Source: Spongilla lacustris
Taxonomy: Eukaryota; Porifera; Demospongiae; Spongillida; Spongillidae
Length of the DNA stretch: 64,000 nt
NCBI GenBank assembly: GCA_949361645.1
Contig: OX442422.1
Coordinates: forward strand, 9,188,426-9,252,425
Direction: 5' to 3'
Under the pieces are notes generated by a model. That model did not search any database and was not told where the DNA came from. It saw only the letters and a list, made by a program, of their open reading frames with translations. Below, one piece after another: positions 59,901 through 64,000 of the stretch. The number at the start of each line of letters is the position of its first letter. Position 1 is the first letter of the stretch. A program made the translations under genes and the position numbers.

Positions 59901-62809
59901 TATACATGTATATGGTGTAGTATAGACTTTATATAATGCACACTAAACCTTATATAATGCACACTAAACCTTATATAGTGCACACTAAACCTTATATAGT
60001 GCACATTAAATGTTAATTGCTCTTAGCACAAGAAGAGATTTCCTAACATGTACAGCTATGTACATGTCAGGGATTTACCGTTCCCCCCCACCTCCTACCC
60101 ACCACCTGGTTTGCCCCTAATTTGACTAACCCACACTGTGGTTTACACATGCCATGTCAATATAAAACTGCATGGCATGCCATTTAACAGTGCAGAGGGA
60201 AGACTTACATTTTTGCCCACCTCCTTGTATATATATACATGTATGTATAGCGAAACCCACCCCCTGTTGCAAACTGGCGGTAAATCCCTGCATGTAGTTA
60301 CATAAACTTAGCCTGTACCTTACATGTACTTAGCCTGTACCTTAGATTTAGTCAAAGTTGTTACTAGTAAGGTGATAGTGCATGTATGATCTGTTTGGAA
60401 TGATTCCCCCACACCTTCCTTGTCTACATGTAGTGAGATCAAATCAGTTAGTATTGAGCTGATAACATCCCTGAAGAGACGAGAGTCTGATACAAAGGCA
60501 AAGTTAGTGTGCTGCCATGGCAACTGCATGCCTGCACATACAGTGTGTGTATATGTATGTGTACATGTATGTATATATGCATTCAATCAAATACTACATA
60601 TGATACATGTACATGTACATGTACATTTCTTCTTTTCATCTGCTTCTGTACTCCACCCATTGCTTCCCCTCCTCTCTTCTCTCCTTCTCTTTCCCATTCC
60701 TTCTTCCTTTCCCTTGTCCTCATATGTCCTCATATGCCCTCATATGTCCTCATATGTCCTCATATGCCCTCATATGTCCTCATATGTCCTCATATGCCCT
60801 CATATGTCCTCATATGTCCTCATATGCCCTCATATGTCCTCATATGTCCTCATATGTCCTCATATGTCCTCATATGTCCTCATATGCCCTCATATGTCCT
60901 CATATGTCCTCATATGCCCTCTCATACATGTATGTCTTTCCTATTATCAGGGTTTCTCTTGATGAACGAGCAATTGCCTTTGGCTCCAAAATGAAGGCAG
61001 AGGTAACATGTGGCACATCACTCAGCAATGAGGGTGGGAGGGCCCATAGCAATGAGGGTGCAGGTGCACACGTGCATACAATCTGTCTCAATATACATGC
61101 AGGGGTCGAAATACTTTTTAAAAATCACCTGCACTTGGTGCAGGTGACATATTGGGCCTACCTGCACCTAGCTGGCCCCACCTGCACCCTAACTGTACAT
61201 GCACCCTAGGCACCACACAACATTTACTACACTAAATGCTTCGAAAACAGCAGCCATCTATTATCCACCACATTGGCCAACCAGGTATGCTTAATTTCGA
61301 CTTCTATTTCGATAATGACAGCAAAATAACGATTTGATCGCCAAGAGTCCCACTACATAATTGCGCGTCTCGTTTTTAATGACATTCATAATGAAACGGA
61401 GAACTCGCGCATACTGCACGGTGACAGCAGCATGTTGGGAGCTTGATCTGCATCAATGCAAAACTAGCAGCTGAACGCTGCATGCCGTACGGGCACTTTG
61501 TCGTGCGGAATAACCATTAATATTATTTAACTATTAATTAGTGCGCAGTGTTGCCGCGAAATAACCTTTATCTTTAATCGTCTATATCGCGATATATCGC
61601 GATATGAGCATTTACATGTAATCGCGATATAAATATCGCGATATATTAAATTATTCATGATCAATTATCGCTTGGTTATTAAAGAATAGTTATGGTTACC
61701 ACGAAGGATATGGTACAGGTATACGCGTACTTACGCTAAATGTACTTGCTACCACAGAGGATATCATGAGCGTTGATCGCAAAGCCTTCAAAACTGCCGT
61801 ATCGGAGGCTTTGGATGGCACATAAAACTCAATTGTTTTTTAGCTACAAGATAGCTTGCGGAATGTTTCCAAGCAGCCTGCAGCTGTCAGCAGAAATCAA
61901 TTTCAGAAAATATGATCCATTGTTGTGGTGGAGGAATCATTAGCCATACGTCCCTACCATAGCTAAACCAGCAAGCAAGTACTTGTGTGCATTTTTGCTT
62001 AGGTATTTTCCTTAAGAAGAAAAGGTTGCGCCTGTGGGGCGTGGCATCTTGCATGAAAGGCTGCATTGGCAAATGTATATTTCTAAGGCAAAATTCAAAC
62101 TGAACTGGTTTAACTGTAATAGTAAACTATTTTCATTGTAATACCTAAATCTATGCTTATTCTCTGCTCGTTTCTAAATTTTATTTCTGTATATCTTTGC
62201 TTACGTCCGTACACGTTTATTTCGCGATATGACTAAAGATTAATCGCGATATATCGCCTTTCGCGATATATCGCGGCAACACTGTTAGTGCGTTAAGCGT
62301 TCTCAGCCGATTGCTACATGTACGTACGCTTTGTGCAATCGCTAGCGCTAGATGTAGCACTACTACAAGCGTGGCTAGTAAACAATATAGCTGTATCGTT
62401 ATATCGTTGGGCAAGCCACCTGCATGCAGTGCAGGTATAGGGCAAAATGAACCTGCACTTTGGGAAATGTACCTGCACTAGTGCAGGTGTGCACCCGGTA
62501 TTTCGAACACTGACATGTAGTCATTGGCTGTTGTAACTATGGGTTATGTAACAGCACAAAATGGGTCTGAACTAACTTTGCATTTGAATATTGGATCTAA
62601 CATTATCATTCTTACAATAACTCTATTATTAGAGTTACAATATCATTTGTTATGTGCAGTCTGTGCTCTAATTAGAATAGTAGTGGCAACATTCTTTATT
62701 GGGCACACCTCTGGCCAAACAGCTAGAGAGACTGCACCATAAGGAGAAGGAGAACCTCGAGAAGAGCCAAAGAGAGGCAAAGGATATGATGCAGAAGGAG
62801 TATGAAGAG
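35742..62809 (+). CDS. PLCB: Phospholipase C-beta (30 exons, 3' end outside the window)
   Basis: Hydrolyses PIP2 to IP3 and diacylglycerol downstream of Gq at the plasma membrane. Exons: 35742-35831, 36678-36761, 37841-37903, 38868-39094, 39343-39472, 40189-40304, 40859-40919, 41784-41883, 43828-43974, 44920-44983, 45778-45862, 47618-47788, 48398-48479, 48862-48978, 50209-50657, 51202-51282, 51487-51604, 51849-52006, 52811-52862, 52944-53107, 53317-53475, 54110-54314, 55491-55570, 56007-56202, 57214-57347, 58031-58228, 59684-59760, 60434-60502, 60951-61002, 62723-62809. These sum to 3816 nt, exactly 1272 codons, with matching phases at every join. Catalytic histidines fall at residue 334 (SSHNTY) and 378 (VITHG), close to vertebrate PLC-beta numbering. 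The coiled-coil C-terminal region marks it as beta rather than delta or gamma; no SH2/SH3 is present. The start ATG lies in a good leader context with no earlier in-frame ATG in the exon. Confidence 0.93.
36180..36265. repeat. (CA)n microsatellite
   Basis: CA repeats with regular CACGCACACACC interruptions in PLC-beta intron 1. Confidence 0.9.
37098..37210. repeat. 17-bp minisatellite
   Basis: About six copies of GTGGTCCACATGTGGGT in PLC-beta intron 2. Confidence 0.9.
37446..37635. repeat. 17-bp minisatellite
   Basis: About eleven copies of GGTGGAGGGCTGTGATG and variants in PLC-beta intron 2. Confidence 0.9.
38540..38860. repeat. Pyrimidine-rich CTCTGTCCTCT repeats
   Basis: Imperfect CTCTGTCCTCTCTACT / CTCTGCCCT units fill the 3' part of intron 3 up to the exon 4 acceptor region. 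Confidence 0.85.
39118..39246. repeat. 18-25-bp minisatellite
   Basis: Copies of GGGGTACACATGGGGGTG immediately after the exon 4 donor. Confidence 0.88.
39343..41883 (+). CDS. PLCB: PLC-beta exons 5-8: EF-hand region
   Basis: Residues about 156-290: [51 protein letters not shown] and [14 protein letters not shown], which is the conserved EF-hand to X-domain connector. Calcium-ligating loops are degenerate, as in other PLC-betas. Confidence 0.9.
39455..39684 (+). repeat. Duplicated exon 5 end plus 5' splice site
   Basis: The block GCCCAGAAGAGGAAAATG followed by gtattcat at 39455-39505 (true exon 5 end at 39472) recurs 179 bp downstream at 39634-39684, with about five differences over 51 bp. 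Confidence 0.88.
39685..40072. repeat. TGTGTGCATG-type microsatellite
   Basis: Imperfect (TGTGTGCATG)n, continuing the tract that surrounds the duplicated splice site. Confidence 0.9.
40313..40695. repeat. TGTGTATG-type microsatellite
   Basis: Imperfect (TGTGTATG)n beginning just after the exon 6 donor. Confidence 0.9.
41438..41661 (-). mobile_element. Non-autonomous hAT-like element, copy 1
   Basis: Terminal repeats CAGGGGGTTTACTGCC and the complement of CAGGGATTTACTGCC. The 8-bp flanks atggcagt and ctggcagt match at 7 of 8. The body is the reverse complement of the element at 60068-60290 (shared blocks TGGCATGCCATGCAGTTTTA and GTCAAATTA). Confidence 0.82.
42041..42872. repeat. 20-bp minisatellite, ~41 copies
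   Basis: Unit GGACCTTGTACACATGTGTA with an ACATGT/ACGTGT alternation and GCAGG/GTAGG variants. It fills PLC-beta intron 8. Long frames across it are artefacts. Confidence 0.97.
43237..43745. repeat. 26-bp minisatellite, ~19 copies
   Basis: Unit built from TGTACATGTGTATATGTACA plus TGTATG. Highly homogeneous and self-complementary in parts (GTACATGTAC). Confidence 0.97.
43828..48479 (+). CDS. PLCB: PLC-beta exons 9-13: catalytic X domain
   Basis: Residues about 291-473. Shows [17 protein letters not shown] (catalytic H334), [19 protein letters not shown] (metal-binding E364/D366 region and H378), [12 protein letters not shown] (metal-binding E) and the basic [12 protein letters not shown] end of the X half-barrel. 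All family catalytic residues that can be judged by eye are present, so an active enzyme is expected. The exon 10 end carries an amplified splice donor (44961-45254). Confidence 0.93.
44190..44490. repeat. ~34-bp minisatellite, ~8 copies
   Basis: Unit contains GTACATCATACTGCAGGG and ATATGGTACAGCTGT, in PLC-beta intron 9. Confidence 0.93.
44570..44695. repeat. ~30-bp repeat, four copies
   Basis: Copies of GGGGGCACCCCCACGCTTGC with variants. Confidence 0.85.
44961..45254 (+). repeat. 30-bp minisatellite made of exon 10 tail plus 5' splice site
   Basis: The 23 last bases of exon 10 plus gtatgtt (44961-44990) are followed by eight further 30-bp units starting at 44991 and a partial ninth at 45231. 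The units differ from the exon copy only at GCTGC versus ATCAC. Every unit ends GGGTGTAG|gtatgt. Confidence 0.95.
45535..45735. repeat. ~21-bp minisatellite
   Basis: About nine copies of a GGGGACCAGATTAGGGAT-type unit in PLC-beta intron 10. Confidence 0.9.
45878..46944. mobile_element. Non-autonomous element with ~120-bp terminal inverted repeats
   Basis: Left end ATTACAGACCTACATT and right end its complement. Inverted similarity extends inward about 120 bp (for example AAATCCTCTACAAACTTTACC against its complement at about 46850). An inner perfect 22-bp inverted repeat with 8-bp loop lies at 46794-46845. It sits 15 bp after the exon 11 donor. No transposase frame; target duplication unclear. 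Confidence 0.82.
46947..46996 (-). repeat. Dispersed repeat end shared with 29797-29840
   Basis: On the minus strand reads GAGTAAAAAGTAAGGAAACA then AGGAATTA, as does the plus strand at 29803-29831. Confidence 0.75.
47148..47566. repeat. 33/34-bp minisatellite, ~12 copies
   Basis: Unit contains GGACACATGGGTGTGTAGCA and GTATGGTGTCCCT, in PLC-beta intron 11. Confidence 0.95.
47850..48152. repeat. 32-bp minisatellite, ~9 copies
   Basis: Unit contains CACTGCAGCACATGTACACA and CCCACACTAGGC, with ACATGTACATGT expansions in some copies. Confidence 0.95.
48481..48845. repeat. 28-bp minisatellite, ~13 copies
   Basis: Unit contains CCCACCTGTTCCCTCCTCCC and ACACATCC; fills PLC-beta intron 13 from donor to near acceptor. 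Confidence 0.95.
48862..51282 (+). CDS. PLCB: PLC-beta exons 14-16: X-Y linker
   Basis: About 215 residues (roughly 474-689), low complexity and rich in S, T, P and acidic residues ([36 protein letters not shown]). In PLC-betas this linker autoinhibits the active site. It is longer here than the usual ~70-100 residues of vertebrate isoforms. The first intron inside it (48979-50208) has a GC donor. Confidence 0.85.
48979..50208 (+). other. GC-AG intron in the PLC-beta X-Y linker
   Basis: Exon 14 ends …CTACTAG at 48978 and the intron begins gcaagc. The phase-1 join to AGAACGATGG at 50209 keeps the frame. GCAAG is the common GC-donor context. Confidence 0.78.
48985..50128. repeat. 28-bp G-rich minisatellite, ~40 copies
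   Basis: Unit contains GGAGGGCGAGGGGTTAAGGG and GTGCATTG. It occupies almost the whole GC-AG intron 14, with four or more G-runs per pair of units on the sense strand. Confidence 0.97.
50697..50941. mobile_element. MITE with GGCATACACG terminal repeats
   Basis: Left AGGCTGGCATACACGGGGCA, right the complement of AGGCCGGCATACACGAGGCA. About 245 bp, no coding capacity. It lies in the intron 40 bp after exon 15. Flanking TAA/TAT could be a 3-bp target duplication, unproven. Confidence 0.78.
51487..53107 (+). CDS. PLCB: PLC-beta exons 17-20: catalytic Y domain
   Basis: Residues about 690-853: [44 protein letters not shown], the highly conserved [22 protein letters not shown] and [14 protein letters not shown]. 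Exon 19 is only 52 nt and is followed by a GC-AG intron (52863-52943). Confidence 0.93.
51640..51800. repeat. ~36-bp minisatellite
   Basis: About five copies of GGGGAGGAGAAGGGAGGGGT plus a GGGGACATGTT block, in PLC-beta intron 17. Confidence 0.88.
52028..52245. repeat. TGTGTGGATG-type microsatellite
   Basis: Imperfect TGTGTGGATGTATG repeats directly after the exon 18 donor. Confidence 0.9.
52411..52545 (+). repeat. Dispersed repeat, second copy of 21745-21935
   Basis: Starts AGTTTGGGATGATTTGATTG and shares ordered blocks with the segmental-duplication breakpoint element. Confidence 0.75.
52863..52943 (+). other. GC-AG intron in the PLC-beta Y domain
   Basis: Exon 19 must end at 52862 (…TTTCAGTCAACAG) to give the conserved NFQ…DLPMQL join with exon 20. 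The intron therefore begins gcatgt and ends cacacag; no alternative GT donor keeps the frame. Confidence 0.85.
53317..55570 (+). CDS. PLCB: PLC-beta exons 21-23: C2 domain
   Basis: Residues about 854-1001: [69 protein letters not shown] and [11 protein letters not shown]. This is the C2 sandwich that follows Y in all PLC-betas, ending with a helical segment (ASLMDPIAF...). Confidence 0.92.
53531..54060. repeat. Polypyrimidine minisatellites (15- and 16/17-bp units)
   Basis: About nineteen units of CTCCCTCTCCCCTCC (53531-53820), then variants, then about ten of CCTCCCTCCCCTCTCCCC (53895-54060). Ends about 50 bp before the exon 22 acceptor. Confidence 0.95.
54343..55240. repeat. 30-bp minisatellite, ~30 copies, open in the exon 22 frame
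   Basis: Unit contains TATCAGGTGTGGGCTGGATG and CAGTACATGG. From the end of exon 22 the frame stays open to 55258, which would encode [14 protein letters not shown] decapeptides if the intron were retained. Normal splicing from gtcagt at 54315 to the acceptor at 55490 restores the conserved PLC-beta sequence. Confidence 0.95.
55640..55975. repeat. ~22-bp minisatellite
   Basis: Imperfect copies of TTCCCTTGTATACTCTTG in PLC-beta intron 23. Confidence 0.88.
56007..62809 (+). CDS. PLCB: PLC-beta exons 24-30: C-terminal region and coiled coil
   Basis: Residues about 1002-1272: a proline/serine-rich connector (exons 24-25), then long charged helices ([23 protein letters not shown]..., [58 protein letters not shown]). 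These match the Galpha-q-binding, membrane-associating C-terminal domain of PLC-beta. The frame is open at the last donor (gtaagg at 62810), so more exons follow beyond the visible ones. Confidence 0.86.
56369..57190. repeat. CATCATTACTGGG(n) repeat, ~45 copies
   Basis: Core CATCATTACT with a variable G-run of three to ten; fills PLC-beta intron 24. Confidence 0.97.
57455..57710. repeat. ~15-bp GTGTACTGCAGGTGTAT repeat
   Basis: About fourteen imperfect copies in PLC-beta intron 25. Confidence 0.9.
58872..59640. mobile_element. 769-bp foldback element with ~350-bp arms
   Basis: Left end TGGGATCGTTC and right end its complement, both bordered by TA. The arms match nearly throughout (for example CATTGATCTATGGTAAAGTA at about 59008 and its complement at about 59506) around a ~60-bp centre near 59217-59277. 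The right arm has a ~31-bp insertion at about 59427-59457. No coding frame. Lies in PLC-beta intron 26. Confidence 0.88.
60068..60290 (+). mobile_element. Non-autonomous hAT-like element, copy 2
   Basis: Perfect 13-bp terminal inverted repeats CAGGGATTTACCG. Inverted relative to copy 1 at 41438-41661. No matching 8-bp flanks here. Confidence 0.8.
60718..60920. repeat. 10-bp minisatellite, ~20 copies
   Basis: TCCTCATATG with GCCCTCATATG variants, in PLC-beta intron 28, ending about 30 bp before the exon 29 acceptor. Confidence 0.97.
61100..62512. mobile_element. Outer hAT-like element hosting a nested element
   Basis: Ends CAGGGGTCGAAATAC (left) and the complement of CAGTGTTCGAAATAC (right). 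Both subterminal regions carry repeated ACCTGCAC/GTGCAGGT motifs, a typical hAT arrangement. No clear 8-bp duplication (shared ACATG flanks only). Without the inner element it would be about 670 bp. Confidence 0.72.
61546..62284. mobile_element. Nested non-autonomous hAT element with perfect 8-bp target duplication
   Basis: 739 bp, terminal repeats CAGTGTTGCCGCGA and its exact complement, flanked on both sides by TTAGTGCG (61538-61545, 62285-62292). Subterminal regions are packed with the palindrome TATCGCGATA. No transposase frame. Confidence 0.95.
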
Positions 62810-63300
62810 GTAAGGAGTCTTGCAGGTACATAAGGGATGTGGGAGTGTACACTGTGTGTTCACTTTCAGTCATTGAGCAAACTGGAGCATCCTTCAGAGT
62901 CATGTGCACTACACCGGTCTACTGAACAGGAGCAGCATCCAATGTAGCAGCTAACTGTCTACCTTTTCCTTTTTATATTCATGAGTTGAAAAACTATATC
63001 TTTGTGTTCCTTCAGATAACAAGTGAATGGTTATTAATTCCCCTCCCCCAAACAGAAATCGCCTTTCTTCCTTCCAATCAACTTGTAACATTTATAATAT
63101 TGTGATGGTTTCAGTACCACTTTTTAATTAAGCTTGCCTGCACTTCTCACACTTGGAATGGTTTGAACGACTAATCACTATATTGATACTTGGTATATAA
63201 GCAACTTTCAGATATGCTTGTGTGATTTGGCTCTGTACCCATGCATCATCAATCAATGCCCAGATCAATCAGTGCCCGGACCCACATGTGCATGAGAGCT

Positions 63301-63306
63301 CAGGGG

Positions 63307-63339
<33 letters not shown>

Positions 63340-63775
63340 ACCCCCCCCCCCCCCCCCCCCCCGCAAAACGTATGTCATTATAAATATTCATGACTTGTTA
63401 TGCTACATTTATATTAACGATCGACACATGCACAGATCCTTCCAATGGCGGGATTTTAAAGTCCCAGCCTATGCACAGGCTGTAGTTCAAATTAAACTTA
63501 TGGATACCGTTCGCGTATATCGATCGTCATGCCGTTCAATAATGAAAGTAGGTATGAAATTTTTTTGTCGTATTTACTATTCTGTTTTTAGCATGTTTCT
63601 ACTCAGTTATATGGCTATGTTTTGTGACTTGAAAAGTGCGAAAGTTGCAAAAGCGAGCTTACAACGCTCCCCCATACCCCCTAGCTGGGAGTAGGCGGGC
63701 CCCGCCCCGCCTTGCCTATCACTTAACCCCCCCCCCCCCCCCCCCCCCCGCCCCGAAATGTTGGATCCGCCCCTG
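63301..63775. mobile_element. Candidate hAT-like element with G/C homopolymers
   Basis: Left CAGGGGCGG followed by a G-run (~29) and a C-run (~21); right the complement of CAGGGGCGGATCCAACA preceded by a C-run. The right-end motif resembles CAGGGGCGGATACGG at 13029-13043 and 14524-14538. Confidence 0.6.
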
Positions 63776-63778
63776 GAG

Positions 63779-63820
63779 TAGTCTGACGTCGCGAGCTAGG
63801 GGTGTGGCTACGTCAGACTA
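63779..63820. repeat. Short inverted repeat
   Basis: Perfect 11-bp arms TAGTCTGACGT and ACGTCAGACTA separated by 20 bp; possible small MITE remnant. Confidence 0.6.
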
Positions 63821-64000
63821 TAGATTATCGAGGGAGGGATTGGAAGCAGCCCACGTAATCCATAGAGTCACATATTGGTATTTTGTCGGAATCCATCAAA
63901 CCTTAGGTACTCTTGTGGATAGTCTCGTCCCCAGCCTGATATTCATTGCGGTGATGTCGCTACTGCCATATGTGGGTCTGGGGACGAAAGTACTCTTGGC

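Larger units (their letters stand above)
62810..64000. other. PLC-beta intron (or later intron) at the window end
   Basis: No further PLC exon recognised. Contains a repeat-rich stretch from 63301 to the end. Confidence 0.5.

Noticed and set aside
61887..62072. Coding gene inside the nested hAT element
   Set aside because: 61-codon frame, no hAT transposase or zinc-finger motif.

Overview
This is a eukaryotic (animal) genomic window. Genes are split into many small exons with GT-AG (twice GC-AG) introns. The protein content is metazoan: phospholipase C-beta, a SWAP-70/DEF6-like EF-hand-PH protein, a SMIM12-like mitochondrial/membrane micro-protein, spectrin-type helices and ankyrin repeats. 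The heavy over-representation of ACATGTAC/TACATGTA strings, very short introns in tandem ankyrin cassettes, and abundant minisatellites suggest a demosponge. The sponge assignment is inference; animal origin is well supported.

Layout. (1) 1-2714: the 3' end of one ankyrin-repeat gene (+). (2) 3951-8710: nine exons of a spectrin-repeat-like protein (+). (3) 9251-19800: a second ankyrin gene (+), with a ~280-residue cysteine-containing N-terminal domain I do not recognise, fourteen ankyrin exons and a 3' end paralogous to gene 1. The last spectrin exon and the first exon of this gene are phase-compatible, so the two may be one gene. (4) About 18.2-26.6 kb: a tandem segmental duplication of two convergent gene ends. 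The ankyrin 3' end is intact in the left copy and broken in the right. The SWAP-70-like 3' end is intact in the right copy and frameshifted in the left. (5) 25562-29076 (-): the SWAP-70/DEF6-like gene. (6) 31159-31347 (-): SMIM12-like ORF. (7) 35742-62809 and beyond (+): a phospholipase C-beta gene, of which I could assemble 30 exons in a consistent frame (3816 nt, 1272 codons) covering PH, EF-hand, X, linker, Y, C2 and most of the C-terminal coiled-coil region. Its 3' end lies outside the window.

The introns are dominated by minisatellites and non-autonomous DNA transposons: hAT-like elements with CAG...CTG ends (one with a perfect 8-bp target duplication), several foldback elements, and long poly-G/poly-C tracts. 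The most unusual feature is that several tandem or local duplications contain an exon end plus its 5' splice site. The clearest is at 44961-45254, inside the PLC catalytic X domain, where a 30-bp unit repeats the exon tail and donor about eight more times while keeping the reading frame open.

Functionally, PLC-beta would be the Gq effector cleaving PIP2, and the SWAP-70-like protein probably a phosphoinositide-binding cytoskeletal/Rho-family regulator. The spectrin/ankyrin proteins look like scaffold or cytoskeletal proteins. No operon-type relation is implied.
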